From positions 124,001 through 188,000 of the forward strand of contig JAGVMP010000009.1 of assembly GCA_020053735.1 (NCBI GenBank): 64,000 nucleotides of DNA, read 5' to 3'. The position numbers and the translations under genes are program-made. This stretch comes from Pseudomonadota bacterium (GTDB taxonomy: Bacteria > Pseudomonadota > Gammaproteobacteria > Burkholderiales > Methylophilaceae). Each line of letters begins with the position of its first letter. Position 1 is the stretch's first letter. Positions 27,566-36,067 of the stretch are shown in pieces. A model generated the notes under the pieces. That model was not told where the DNA came from. It worked only from the letters and a program-made list of their open reading frames with translations, and searched no databases.

Positions 27566-28588
27566 ATGCTTTCTAATTCATCTTCAAACTCTCTGAATCA
27601 ACAAGTCATAGTCACAACCTCAGCTAGGTTGCACATGGGCTTTTTCGACCTAACTGATAGGGCTGGTCACAGGTTTGGAGGCTTAGGTCTGACAATAGAT
27701 TCACCTTGCACCCAACTGCAAATCAGTGAAAGTAAAAATCTAATTATTGAAGCCAAAAATAGTGAAAATGTCTCTAATTTCGTCGAAAAGTTGATTAAAT
27801 CATTTAATTTGCCAAGAAGTTTCTCAGTACAAGTCTTACAAAATATCCCTGTACACGCAGGTTTAGGTTCGGGTACTCAGATGGCGCTAGCAATTGGCGC
27901 AGGTTTAAATCACTTGTTCGCCTTAGACCTAAATGCTGCGCAAATTGCGGCTGCCGCTATGCGGGGCAGGCGTTCTGGGATTGGGATTGGGGCGTTCTCG
28001 CAAGGCGGATTTTTGCTAGATGCAGGTAAGCAAGCTGATAAACTAGGCGACAAAATTCCTGCCATAAATGCACGATACGCTTTCCCAGATAGTTGGCGCA
28101 TATTATTAGTACTAGATGCCGCACACACTGGCGTGCATGGTGCAGAAGAGCTAGCTGCTTTCCAAGCTTTAAAACCTGCACCAAGTTCGCTAAGAACAAT
28201 GCTAGATGAGCATATGTTGCCTGCTTTGCAACGCACAGACTTGTTGGCATTTGGTGCGCACATGCAAGAGTTACAGGCATACAATGGCGATTATTTTGCA
28301 CCGATTCAAGGTGGTCGTTATGCCAGCAAAGATGTGGCACAAGCGTTAGATTGGCTACAAACCAATGGTGCCCCCTGCGTGGGACAGAGCTCGTGGGGCC
28401 CGACTGGCTTTGCGATTTTAGAATCCCAGCAACAAGCAGAGCGTTTACAGGCGCAAGCACAGTTAGTCTTTGCAGATAAGCTGAATATCAGTTTTAGGCT
28501 AGTGCGCGGCAAAAACACAGGCGCCACTGTTTCTGGATTAGACATATCCAAACTGAGTGCTTCAGAATTAAGTATTAATGAAAGCTAA
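27566..28588 (+). CDS. mptG: Beta-ribofuranosylaminobenzene 5'-phosphate synthase
   Basis: This enzyme condenses PRPP with 4-hydroxybenzoate or p-aminobenzoate, releasing CO2 in the latter case, in the first committed step of H4MPT synthesis. The 340-residue protein belongs to the GHMP-kinase-fold family. It begins TTSARLHMGFFDLTDRAGHRFGGLGL and has the motif HAGLGSGTQMALAIGAGL. The C-terminal SSWGPTGFAILES fits beta-RFAP synthases. It is divergent from ppsA and starts a six-gene plus-strand cluster; mtdB follows after 5 nt. Confidence 0.9.
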   Translation: MLSNSSSNSLNQQVIVTTSARLHMGFFDLTDRAGHRFGGLGLTIDSPCTQLQISESKNLIIEAKNSENVSNFVEKLIKSFNLPRSFSVQVLQNIPVHAGLGSGTQMALAIGAGLNHLFALDLNAAQIAAAAMRGRRSGIGIGAFSQGGFLLDAGKQADKLGDKIPAINARYAFPDSWRILLVLDAAHTGVHGAEELAAFQALKPAPSSLRTMLDEHMLPALQRTDLLAFGAHMQELQAYNGDYFAPIQGGRYASKDVAQALDWLQTNGAPCVGQSSWGPTGFAILESQQQAERLQAQAQLVFADKLNISFRLVRGKNTGATVSGLDISKLSASELSINES

Positions 28589-28593
28589 TTAAC

Positions 28594-29484
28594 ATGCAAA
28601 AGGTCTCGATATTACATCTCATCACGGCAGCCAAAAACGCGAGCCCATTTGACGTGAACATGGCGTTTGACGCGGGTTTTGACAAAATCGTGCCATACAC
28701 CAATGTGGAATTGGCAGAAGTGGAGGCATTGACCCAAGATGCTATGTTTTCACGCAGTCCGAGTGGGGTTAAACGTGAAGCGTTATTTTTTGGGGGGCGT
28801 GATATTCACCTAGCCCTAGATATGCAACATGCCGCCAAAAATTCCATGTTTACGCCGTTTGAGATGTCGACCATGGCCGACCCTTCTGGTGCATTTACTA
28901 CGGCTGCGGCGATGCTGGCAAAAATGGATGCGCAACTTAAGCTGATGAATCAAACGCTTGCGCAGCAAACAATTGCCATCTTTGGCGCGAGTGGCACAGT
29001 AGGCTCGACCGCTGCATTGATTGCAGCAACACAAACCGCAACCGTGCAATTGGTGGCGCATAAAGATGTAGCCAGCATGCAAGCTTATGCTGATAAATTA
29101 CAAACGCGCTACGATGTAAAACTGCAAGTGGTAGATGGTACTTCTGATGCAGCAAAAGCACTCGTGTTGGCTAACACGAGTGTTGCTATTTGTGCAGCAT
29201 CAGCGGGATTGCGTGTGCTAAAAATGGCAGATTTTATGCAATCTACCCGCTTAAAAATCATGGCGGATGTCAATGCGGTTGCGCCCTCAGGCATTGAAGG
29301 GTTAGAGGTAATGAGTGACGGCGAGCAGGTTGCAGGCAGTCATATTTTGGGTATCGGCGCACTGGCGATTGGCCAATTAAAATATAAGACCCAGCAACGA
29401 CTGTTGCAGCAAATGTTGGCTGCTGAAGGCCCGCAGCATTTAAGCTATCAGCACGCATTTGCGATGGCGCGCGACTTAATCTAG
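28594..29484 (+). CDS. mtdB: Methylene-H4MPT dehydrogenase MtdB
   Basis: MtdB oxidises methylene-H4MPT to methenyl-H4MPT with NAD(P)+ in formaldehyde oxidation. The 296-residue sequence starts ISILHLITAAKNASPFDVNMAFDAGFD-like (here VSILHLITAAKNASPFDVNM), with PYTNVELAEVEALTQDAMFSR. A Rossmann-type dinucleotide loop IFGASGTVGSTAALIA lies near residues 128-143. It lies between mptG and an ATP-grasp gene, with mch two genes downstream. MtdB rather than MtdA is favoured by this context and sequence, but cofactor specificity is not proven. Confidence 0.9.
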   Translation: MQKVSILHLITAAKNASPFDVNMAFDAGFDKIVPYTNVELAEVEALTQDAMFSRSPSGVKREALFFGGRDIHLALDMQHAAKNSMFTPFEMSTMADPSGAFTTAAAMLAKMDAQLKLMNQTLAQQTIAIFGASGTVGSTAALIAATQTATVQLVAHKDVASMQAYADKLQTRYDVKLQVVDGTSDAAKALVLANTSVAICAASAGLRVLKMADFMQSTRLKIMADVNAVAPSGIEGLEVMSDGEQVAGSHILGIGALAIGQLKYKTQQRLLQQMLAAEGPQHLSYQHAFAMARDLI

Positions 29485-29493
29485 TTTAATCCG

Positions 29494-30612
29494 TTGGCTA
29501 AAACACTTATTATTGCTGCCACCTCAGCGCGGGGTTATGTGCAGGCTGCAGTCGCTTGTGGCTATGCGGTCATCGTGCTAGATGCGTTTATTGATGAAGA
29601 AACCAGGGCGATTGCTAAGCAGACATTTAAATTAAAATTTGATGATTTTGCGTTAGACGCGGTGCATTTTAAACAGATTTTTTCGAGCATTAATTTAGCT
29701 GAAGTGGGTGGCTTTTTGTATGGTAGTTTGTTTGATGACTGCCCAGATGTTCTGGATTGGGTGGCAAAACGGGTGCCAGTCATTGGGAATTCGGCTGATA
29801 TGTTCAAGCAAACCAAGGATTTCAGTTTTTTTGCCTTGTTGGATAGTTTGAATATCGCACACCCTGAAGTGCAGCTCGACTTCCCAGACGATCCTGAACG
29901 TTGGCTTAGCAAACAAATCGGCGGCTGTGGTGGTATGCACATTCAGTCGGCTGGTTTAAAGCTTAAGTCAGATTTTGATAAAACCTATTTGCAACAAGCT
30001 TACTTTCAGGAAAAGTGGGCCGGCACGCCAACCTCTATGCTGTTTGTGGCAGATGGCAACACTGCGCATCTGATTGGCTTTAATCAGCAATTGGTTGCAC
30101 CTAGCAAAAGCTTGCCATATCGTTTTGCTGGCGCTGTCGGCAACGTCGCCCTGCAGCCCAATATCCATAAGGAGTTTGAGCATGCTGCACAGAAGCTCAC
30201 TAGCGCACTGCATTTGTGCGGTATCTGTAGCTTAGACGCGATTATTGATGGTGAAGATGTATGGGTGTTAGAGCTGAATCCACGCCTAAGCGCCACATTT
30301 AACCTGTATGAAAATTTACTGCCATTGCATTTACAAGGCTGTGCAGGTCATTTGCCAAACATGTCGGTTAAAACGAATATCTCACATGCACAATTGATTT
30401 TGTATGCAGAAGTAGTATTGGGTATTCCTAAAAACTTTGCTTGGCCGATCTGGGCGGTAGATATACCAACAGTTGAAAGTGATACATCTGGTGTTAAAAT
30501 TGACCAACATATGCCAATCTGCAGTGTCTTAGCTAGCGCAGAATCAGCAGAGCTGGCGCAAACTTTACTGCTGCTGCGTGCAGAAAAATTAACAGAAATG
30601 CTGAATAAATAA
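29494..30612 (+). CDS. ATP-grasp family protein of the H4MPT cluster
   Basis: The 372-residue protein carries ATP-grasp features. These are a central domain (GGCGGMHIQSAG, FQEKWAGTPTSMLFVAD) and the metal/ATP site CSLDAIIDGEDVWVLELNPRLSATF. Genes of this type recur with mtdB and mch in methylotrophs and are thought to help in H4MPT or methanofuran assembly, but the substrate is unknown. The start is probably TTG with no clear ribosome binding site. In-frame within the gene, residues LQPNIHK (about 220-226) are encoded by a module B repeat, and the family region there (GAVGNVA...) is interrupted. Confidence 0.8.
   Translation: MAKTLIIAATSARGYVQAAVACGYAVIVLDAFIDEETRAIAKQTFKLKFDDFALDAVHFKQIFSSINLAEVGGFLYGSLFDDCPDVLDWVAKRVPVIGNSADMFKQTKDFSFFALLDSLNIAHPEVQLDFPDDPERWLSKQIGGCGGMHIQSAGLKLKSDFDKTYLQQAYFQEKWAGTPTSMLFVADGNTAHLIGFNQQLVAPSKSLPYRFAGAVGNVALQPNIHKEFEHAAQKLTSALHLCGICSLDAIIDGEDVWVLELNPRLSATFNLYENLLPLHLQGCAGHLPNMSVKTNISHAQLILYAEVVLGIPKNFAWPIWAVDIPTVESDTSGVKIDQHMPICSVLASAESAELAQTLLLLRAEKLTEMLNK
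30151..30172 (+). repeat. Repeat copy (module B) in-frame inside ATP-grasp gene
   Basis: CTGCAGCCCAATATCCATAA GG is read in-frame as LQPNIHK. It shares 21 of 22 bases with the copy 500 bp downstream in mch. Confidence 0.85.
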
Positions 30613-30618
30613 TGCAAA

Positions 30619-31575
30619 ATGATTGAAAATAACTTAAATGCGAGTGCTCTGCAGCCCAGTATCCATAAGGCCTGCAGGCCGTTGCTTAAAAGCTTAATTG
30701 CACAAGCGAGCGCTTTAGGTATTAATGTATCGCAACACGCAAGCGGCGCCACGATTGTTGATGCTGGCATTGATGTTGCTGGCAGTGCAGAAGCGGGGCG
30801 CATCATTGCAGAAATCTGTATGGGCGGCTTGGGTGAGGTGCACTTAGTAGATAAAAATGTCACAGTGAAATCTCAAAAGCCAGTGTTAGCTTGCCTTGGT
30901 AGCCAGTATGCAGGCTGGAGTTTGAGTCACGAAAAGTTTTTTTCGTTAGGCAGCGGCCCAGCCAGAAGTTTGGCGCAGCGAGAAGATTTGTTTAATGAAC
31001 TTAATTACCAAGATAACGCAGATTTTTCTGTGCTCATTCTGGAAACCAGCAAAATCCCACCGGCAGAAATCATTGAAAAAGTGGCACGCGACACCAAAGT
31101 TAAGGCCGAAAATTTAACTTTTATTTTAACACCTACCACTAGCTTCGCTGGCGCAACACAAATAGCGGCGAGGGTGTTGGAGGTGGCGCTGCACAAGGCA
31201 CATACGCTACATTTTCCGCTAGTGCAGATTGTGAGCGGATATGGTACCGCACCACTGCCGCCAGTTTGCAGTGATTTTTTAACCATGATGGGACGCACTA
31301 ATGATGCCATCCTGTTTGGTGGATTTGTGGAATTGCGGGTAAATTGTAGCGATGATGAAGCCACTAATCTTACGCAAGCGCTGCCTAGTAGTGCTTCCAA
31401 AGATTACGGTAAAACTTTTGCCGAGGTGTTTAAATCTTACAATATGGATTTTTACCTGATTGACCCGATGCTATTTTCGCCAGCTAAAGTAAAAGTGATT
31501 AATTTACAAACTGGCAATGCTTTTGAGGCGGGCGCTTTAAATGAAATGCTTTTAGAAAAATCTTTTAATAATTAA
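30619..31575 (+). CDS. mch: Methenyl-H4MPT cyclohydrolase Mch
   Basis: Mch interconverts methenyl- and formyl-H4MPT. The 318-residue protein shows SGATIVDAGIDVAGSAEAGRIIAEICMGGLGEV near residues 41-75, GSGPARSLAQREDLF and GRTNDAILFGGFVEL, all typical of the family. Residues 11-20 (SALQPSIHKA) come from a module B repeat in-frame at the N-terminus, where Mch proteins are normally variable. It lies 6 nt after the ATP-grasp gene. Confidence 0.94.
   Translation: MIENNLNASALQPSIHKACRPLLKSLIAQASALGINVSQHASGATIVDAGIDVAGSAEAGRIIAEICMGGLGEVHLVDKNVTVKSQKPVLACLGSQYAGWSLSHEKFFSLGSGPARSLAQREDLFNELNYQDNADFSVLILETSKIPPAEIIEKVARDTKVKAENLTFILTPTTSFAGATQIAARVLEVALHKAHTLHFPLVQIVSGYGTAPLPPVCSDFLTMMGRTNDAILFGGFVELRVNCSDDEATNLTQALPSSASKDYGKTFAEVFKSYNMDFYLIDPMLFSPAKVKVINLQTGNAFEAGALNEMLLEKSFNN
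30649..30678 (+). repeat. Repeat copy (module B, full palindrome) near start of mch
   Basis: CTGCAGCCCAGTATCCATAA followed by GGCCTGCAGG. The two self-complementary CTGCAG ends can pair and close a hairpin over the core. It is read in-frame as LQPSIHKACR. Confidence 0.88.
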
Positions 31576-31620
31576 TATAAATCAATTAGTTAAAATATAT
31601 TATTAAAGTTAATTATTAAA

Positions 31621-32502
31621 ATGAAAGCTTCGGTTTCTAAGGTTGCAATTTTTACCGATGATGCAGGCTGGCACGGTGCGGAGTTGGGGAGAGCATTTGC
31701 ATCGCATGGAGTTGAGGCGATATTCGTCTCGCTACAAGATTGCGTTATAGATTTGTCGGCGGACTCTTCTAACAGCAAGCCTGTCATAAAAATCCCACAT
31801 TTTAACCAAATGCCAAAAGCTGTTTTTGTGCGCGGTATTGCGGGCGGCACGCTGCAACAAATCACTACACGTCTAAATATTTTGCATATGCTTAAAGCAC
31901 TGAGAGTGCCAGTTTATAATGATGGCAAGGCGATTGAGCGCACAGTAGATAAGGCCATGACCAGTTTTTTGCTATATCAAAACGGTGTTGCAACGCCTGA
32001 AACTTGGGTCTGTGAATCGCGCCAACAAGCGCATGAGATTATTTCTAAGCATGCCCGATTAGTGATTAAGCCTTTATTCGGCTCGCAAGGGCAGGGCGTG
32101 CGTTTAGTGGATAATAAAAAATTACCACTGCCAATGGATGCGCATGTAGATGGCGTATTTTATTTGCAGCAATTTGTAGAGGCTACGCACGATTACCGCG
32201 TGTTTATCGTGAACAATGAAGTGGTTGCTGCCATGCAACGCACGGGCGAAACATGGTTACACAATGTGGCACAAGGTGCGCGATGCAAAGAAATAGATGA
32301 CAAAGACGTCTTAGATATTGCTTTGCAGGCTGCATCGGCACTTGATATTGCCTACTGTGGTGTAGATGTTATTCGCGACAAAGCAGGAAAGTGCTGGGTG
32401 CTGGAGGTCAACAGCATCCCAGCTTGGCGTGGCCTGCAAGAAGTTGCGCAAGCCAATATTGCGCAAGTGTTGGTGAATGATTTTTTAAGCCAGATTGAAT
32501 GA
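31621..32502 (+). CDS. RimK-like ATP-grasp ligase of the H4MPT cluster
   Basis: The 293-residue product resembles RimK-type alpha-L-glutamate ligases. It has LVIKPLFGSQGQGVRLVDN as the ATP-binding strand-loop, a phosphate/metal site in YCGVDVIRDKAGKCWVLEVNSIPAWRGLQ, and an N-terminal pre-ATP-grasp domain. Archaeal MptN adds glutamate to H4MPT, and tail modification of H4MPT or methanofuran is the likely role here. That is inference from family and from its place after mch. It overlaps the next gene by 4 nt. Confidence 0.82.
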   Translation: MKASVSKVAIFTDDAGWHGAELGRAFASHGVEAIFVSLQDCVIDLSADSSNSKPVIKIPHFNQMPKAVFVRGIAGGTLQQITTRLNILHMLKALRVPVYNDGKAIERTVDKAMTSFLLYQNGVATPETWVCESRQQAHEIISKHARLVIKPLFGSQGQGVRLVDNKKLPLPMDAHVDGVFYLQQFVEATHDYRVFIVNNEVVAAMQRTGETWLHNVAQGARCKEIDDKDVLDIALQAASALDIAYCGVDVIRDKAGKCWVLEVNSIPAWRGLQEVAQANIAQVLVNDFLSQIE

Positions 32503-33338
32503 ACGAAGACATGACTAACATCATTTTAGCGCAAGCCTTCAAGGCCGCTTGCATGGCGGAGTTGGAGGCACTTAAGCCGGGCAATGTGCATATTTTTGCT
32601 GATGGCCACGGTATGACGGTGCAAGATTTTATCGCCAGCGCAGATGCGGTAAGTGAGGTGATTGCACAACCCAATTTGATGCTTGGCGAGCGCATTTTGC
32701 ACAGCGTAGAAGCTACCCAGAGCGCAGTAAAAATGAACACCAATCTAGGCATGATTTTGCTATGTGCACCGCTGATTCAAGCCAAATTGTATGTACAAGG
32801 CACTGGCCTGCAGTCCAATATCCATACGGTGCTTGACGGCACTAGTATTGAGGATTCTGAAGCTTGCTTTGCGGCGATTCGCCTAGCAAATCCTGCAGGT
32901 TTAGGTGCTGCAGATATGCACGATGTGCATCTTACCGCCGACTGCACGCTACTACAAGCTATGCAACAGGCCGCTAATCAAGACAGTGTTGCCCGCCAAT
33001 ATGCCAATAATTTTGCTGATGTGTTTGATGGTTTGGCTTATTACCAAAAAGCACTTACCAAATGGCAGCGCCCCGCGTGGGCGGCTACAGCACTGTATTT
33101 GCACTTTTTAAGTAGCTTTTTGGATAGCCATATCGTGCGCAAACAGGGAGAAACCATTGCCAAGTTGGTGCAAAACGAGGCGATAGAGCATGCGGCAGAA
33201 TTTAACAAAGCCTTTAACCCAAAAAATTACCAATCTGCCCTGATGGCGTTTGATGCAGCGCTCAAAAAGCGCGGACTAAATCCTGGCACCAGTGCTGATT
33301 TAACGGTGGCGAGTTTGTTTTTACACGCTATAGCTTAA
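32499..33338 (+). CDS. Triphosphoribosyl-dephospho-CoA synthase-like (CitG/MdcB family) protein
   Basis: The 279-residue all-helical protein shows family motifs ELEALKPGNVHIF, TNLGMILLCAPL, NPAGLGAADMHDVH and GLNPGTSADLTVASLFL. CitG/MdcB enzymes make the prosthetic-group precursor of citrate and malonate lyases, but no such lyase is nearby. In methylotrophs a copy sits in the H4MPT cluster, where a phosphoribosyl-transfer step in cofactor synthesis has been suspected. Residues around 104-109 (LQSNIH) are encoded by a module B repeat read in the same frame as in mch. Confidence 0.8.
   Translation: MNEDMTNIILAQAFKAACMAELEALKPGNVHIFADGHGMTVQDFIASADAVSEVIAQPNLMLGERILHSVEATQSAVKMNTNLGMILLCAPLIQAKLYVQGTGLQSNIHTVLDGTSIEDSEACFAAIRLANPAGLGAADMHDVHLTADCTLLQAMQQAANQDSVARQYANNFADVFDGLAYYQKALTKWQRPAWAATALYLHFLSSFLDSHIVRKQGETIAKLVQNEAIEHAAEFNKAFNPKNYQSALMAFDAALKKRGLNPGTSADLTVASLFLHAIA
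32805..32829 (+). repeat. Repeat copy (module B) in-frame inside CitG-like gene
   Basis: GGCCTGCAGTCCAATATCCA TACGG is read in-frame as GLQSNIHT. It is the third in-frame NIH-coding copy within 2.7 kb. Confidence 0.82.
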
Positions 33339-33451
33339 GATTTTTGCACGCAATTATTTAAGCTTAAATGAAACCCACCTTTTTAAGATATAATATTTGG
33401 CTAGATTTTATACAAGACTGTTTATTTATTAGTATTTTTTAGGAGGAAACC

Positions 33452-34402
33452 ATGGCAAATTTATTAGACCAACTTAAAAGCATGACCACAATCGTAGCCG
33501 ATACGGGAGACGTTGAAGCGATTAAAAGCGTAAAGCCAGTCGATGCAACCACTAATCCATCATTGGTGTTAAAAGCCAGCACTTTGCCACAATACGCATC
33601 TTTAATTGAAACAGCGATTGCTTATGCAAAAGCACAAGGTGGCACAAAAGAGCAACAAATTGACAACGCTGCTGATAAGTTAGCCGTGCTGATTGGCGCA
33701 GAAATCACTAAAGTCGTGCCAGGCCGTATCTCAACAGAAGTGGATGCACGCTTATCTTTTAACTTGGATGCAATGGTGGCTAAAGGCCGCAAATTGATTG
33801 CGCTTTATGCAGAATCTGGCATAGGTAAAGACCGTGTGTTAATTAAATTAGCCTCAACTTGGGAAGGCATTAAAGCCGGCGAAATTTTAGAAAAAGAAGG
33901 CATTCAATGTAACTTAACATTGTTATTTGGTTTTGGCCAAGCACGTGCGTGTGCAGAAGCTGGCGTATTTTTAATTTCACCATTCGTTGGCCGTATTTTA
34001 GATTGGTACAAAGCTAAAACTGGCGAAACATATACACAAGAAACTGATCCAGGTGTTGTTTCTGTGCGTGCAATTTATGCGTATTACAAAGCACACGGCT
34101 ACAAAACTGTGGTGATGGGCGCTAGCTTCCGTAATGTAGGCGAGTTAATTGCCTTAGCAGGGTGCGATCGTTTAACCGTTTCACCAAACTTGCTGCAAGA
34201 TTTAGCTGCTACAGAAGGCACGCTAACACGTGTGTTAACGGATGGCGGTAAAACAGCTACTGCACCAGCTAAAATGACAGAAGCAGAGTTCCGCTTTGAG
34301 TTAAACCAAGACGCAATGGCCACTGAAAAATTAGCAGAAGGTATTCGCGGTTTTGTGGCTGACCAAATTAAACTTGAAGTGGCCCTAGCAGCGAAGCTGT
34401 AA
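33452..34402 (+). CDS. tal: Transaldolase
   Basis: Transaldolase transfers a dihydroxyacetone unit between sugar phosphates and serves the rearrangement phase of the RuMP cycle. The 316-residue TalB-type protein has DATTNPSL, the Schiff-base Lys in [12 protein letters not shown] (Lys132), [19 protein letters not shown], and [10 protein letters not shown] very strong TAGGAGG ribosome binding site precedes the ATG, and a TATAAT lies at 33389-33394. hps follows 328 bp later behind its own promoter region. Confidence 0.96.
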   Translation: MANLLDQLKSMTTIVADTGDVEAIKSVKPVDATTNPSLVLKASTLPQYASLIETAIAYAKAQGGTKEQQIDNAADKLAVLIGAEITKVVPGRISTEVDARLSFNLDAMVAKGRKLIALYAESGIGKDRVLIKLASTWEGIKAGEILEKEGIQCNLTLLFGFGQARACAEAGVFLISPFVGRILDWYKAKTGETYTQETDPGVVSVRAIYAYYKAHGYKTVVMGASFRNVGELIALAGCDRLTVSPNLLQDLAATEGTLTRVLTDGGKTATAPAKMTEAEFRFELNQDAMATEKLAEGIRGFVADQIKLEVALAAKL

Positions 34403-34464
34403 TTTAGGCACAAGTCTGCGAAGCTATAAGTTACAAATTAGTTTTCAAAGCTAGCAAAAGTGGT

Positions 34465-34502
34465 GTTAAACCGTAACCAAACTGTAATAATTACGGTTTA
34501 AC
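34465..34502 (+). promoter_or_regulatory. Perfect 12-bp inverted repeat upstream of hps promoter
   Basis: GTTAAACCGTAA and TTACGGTTTAAC are perfect 12-bp arms separated by 14 bp. The right arm ends 2 bp before the -35 hexamer. There is no T-tract, so a DNA-binding site or the 3' end structure of the tal mRNA is more likely than a terminator. Confidence 0.6.
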
Positions 34503-34503
34503 A

Positions 34504-34532
34504 TTGACAATAGTCGGCTTGGCACTTAATAT
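34504..34532 (+). promoter_or_regulatory. Strong sigma-70 promoter for hps
   Basis: A consensus -35 TTGACA (34504-34509) and -10 TAATAT (34527-34532) have 17-bp spacing. A start near 34539 would give a leader of about 190 nt before hps. The leader contains several short inverted repeats. Confidence 0.75.
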
Positions 34533-34662
34533 GCAGGGCTTAGCTTCAATTGAGCTAAACGCCAATAGCAGCCTAGCTGCTGGCGATATTAGCAAAAACG
34601 ATTTAGTTGTTAGCTAGTAGTAAAAAAATGTAATTATTCAATTAATTACAACAATTATTTGA

Positions 34663-34704
34663 CCTAAAATATTAAGATTTTAGGTTTTAAATATTAATCT
34701 TAAT
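34663..34704 (+). promoter_or_regulatory. Two mutually exclusive hairpins just before the hps ribosome binding site
   Basis: CCTAAAAT (34663-34670) pairs perfectly with ATTTTAGG (34677-34684). ATTAAGATT (34671-34679) pairs perfectly with AATCTTAAT (34696-34704). The segments overlap, so only one stem can form at a time. The ribosome binding site CGGAGAG follows about 14 nt later. All stems are A/T-rich, so they would be weak. Confidence 0.45.
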
Positions 34705-34730
34705 AAAAATTTTTAATCGGAGAGTACACC

Positions 34731-35363
34731 ATGGCACAAACCCAAATGGCATTAGATTCATTAGATTTTGACGCAACAGTAGCTTTGGCTGCAACAGTTG
34801 CACCGCACGTTGACATCTTAGAAATCGGCACACCATGCATCAAGCACAACGGTATTAAAATGCTTGAAACATTGCGCGCTAAATTCCCAAACAACAAAAT
34901 CTTAGTTGACTTAAAAACAATGGACGCTGGCTTCTACGAAGCTGAGCCATTCTACAAAGCGGGTGCAGATATCTGTACAGTGTTAGGTTGTGCTGATATC
35001 GGTACAATCAAAGGCATTATCGATGTTGCTAACAAATACGGTAAAAAAGCTCAAGTTGACTTGATCAACGTTGCAGATAAAGAAGCGCGTACCCGTGAAG
35101 TGGCTAAATTAGGCGCACACATCATTGGCGTGCACACTGGTTTAGATCAACAAGCTGCTGGCCAAACACCATTTGCTGACTTAGCGATGGTTGCTGGTTT
35201 AGGCTTAGGTTTAGAAATCTCTGTTGCTGGTGGTGTTAAAGCTGCTACAGCTGCTCAAGTTCGTGACGCTGGCGCAACTATCATCGTAGCTGGTGCTGCG
35301 ATTTACGGTGCTGCTGATCCTGCTGCTTCTGCTGCTGAAATCACAAAAATCGCTCACGCTTAA
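34731..35363 (+). CDS. hps: 3-Hexulose-6-phosphate synthase
   Basis: Hps condenses formaldehyde with ribulose 5-phosphate, the key fixation step of the RuMP cycle. The 210-residue protein of the OMP decarboxylase-like barrel family has VDILEIGTPCIKHNG, the catalytic/metal segment ILVDLKTMDAG, and HTGLDQQAAG and SVAGGVK for phosphate binding. Codons are strongly biased and uniform, and the promoter and ribosome binding site are strong, pointing to very high expression. hxlB follows behind a terminator-like hairpin. Confidence 0.97.
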   Translation: MAQTQMALDSLDFDATVALAATVAPHVDILEIGTPCIKHNGIKMLETLRAKFPNNKILVDLKTMDAGFYEAEPFYKAGADICTVLGCADIGTIKGIIDVANKYGKKAQVDLINVADKEARTREVAKLGAHIIGVHTGLDQQAAGQTPFADLAMVAGLGLGLEISVAGGVKAATAAQVRDAGATIIVAGAAIYGAADPAASAAEITKIAHA

Positions 35364-35417
35364 TTAAACTGTTTAATTAAACCCTGTATCAATAAGCAAT
35401 TATTGACATGAGCAATT

Positions 35418-35450
35418 TAAAATCCCGACCCAGCAATGCGTCGGGATTTT
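35418..35450 (+). terminator. Terminator/attenuator between hps and hxlB
   Basis: AAATCCCGACCCAGCAATGC followed by GTCGGGATTTTT has a 9-10 bp stem and a T-tract. It lies 54 nt after hps and 25 nt before hxlB, and probably reduces read-through so that hps exceeds hxlB. Confidence 0.88.
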
Positions 35451-35474
35451 TCATATAAATTTGAGGAAAATAAT

Positions 35475-36011
35475 ATGGATAATCAAAAACTTATTTTAGA
35501 TCGACTAACTACCATTTTGTCTGAAACTGACAAAAGTAACGCAGCTAAGCTGATGCAAATGGTTGACGCTGCTGGCCGCATATTCATTGGCGGTGCAGGT
35601 CGCTCATTATTGGTATCACGCTTTTTTGCTATGCGTTTAGTGCACTCTGGCTACAACGTCAGCATGATTGGCGAAATAGTGACTCCTGCTATTAAAGCTG
35701 GTGATTTATTGATATTAGTTTCAGGTTCTGGCGGTACAGAAACCTTATTGCCATTCGTGAAAAAAGCCAAATCTGTAGGCGCTAAATTGGCTGTAGTCTC
35801 AATGAAAAAATCGTCAGCAATGGCAGACGTGGCTGACTTGACTATTCAAGTAGGCAACGACGCTAGCTTCCCACTCACACAAGGTATGCCTATGGGCTCA
35901 CAATTTGAGCTTTCAACGCTGATTTATTTAGAAGCAATTATTGCGGACAATATTTTTGCTAAAGGTTTAACCGAAGAAGGTATGCGTGCGATTCACGCCA
36001 ATCTAGAATAA
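35475..36011 (+). CDS. hxlB: 6-Phospho-3-hexuloisomerase
   Basis: This enzyme isomerises hexulose 6-phosphate to fructose 6-phosphate, completing formaldehyde fixation. The 178-residue product is a SIS-domain protein. It has RIFIGGAGRSLLVSRFFAMRLVHSG, ILVSGSGGTETLLPFVKKAK and the C-terminal PMGSQFELSTLIYLEAI. ATG 35475 is chosen because GAGGAA precedes it and because the longer start at 35436 would lie inside the upstream terminator stem. Confidence 0.96.
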   Translation: MDNQKLILDRLTTILSETDKSNAAKLMQMVDAAGRIFIGGAGRSLLVSRFFAMRLVHSGYNVSMIGEIVTPAIKAGDLLILVSGSGGTETLLPFVKKAKSVGAKLAVVSMKKSSAMADVADLTIQVGNDASFPLTQGMPMGSQFELSTLIYLEAIIADNIFAKGLTEEGMRAIHANLE

Positions 36012-36038
36012 TACTTCTACTTGCAGCGGTGCATTACA

Positions 36039-36067
36039 ACGAGTGGCAGCGCCACTCGTTTTTTTTC
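36039..36067 (+). terminator. Rho-independent terminator after hxlB
   Basis: ACGAGTGGC and GCCACTCGT form a perfect 9-bp stem with a 3-nt loop, followed by a run of T residues. It lies 27 nt after the hxlB stop. Confidence 0.93.

Noticed and set aside
27957-28460. 167-aa minus-strand ORF within mptG.
   Set aside because: It is antisense to a recognised GHMP-fold enzyme; Cys/His-rich composition is typical of frame shadows.
35436-35474. Extended N-terminus of hxlB in the ORF track.
   Set aside because: It lies within the terminator hairpin after hps. ATG 35475 has GAGGAA and a normal family start.
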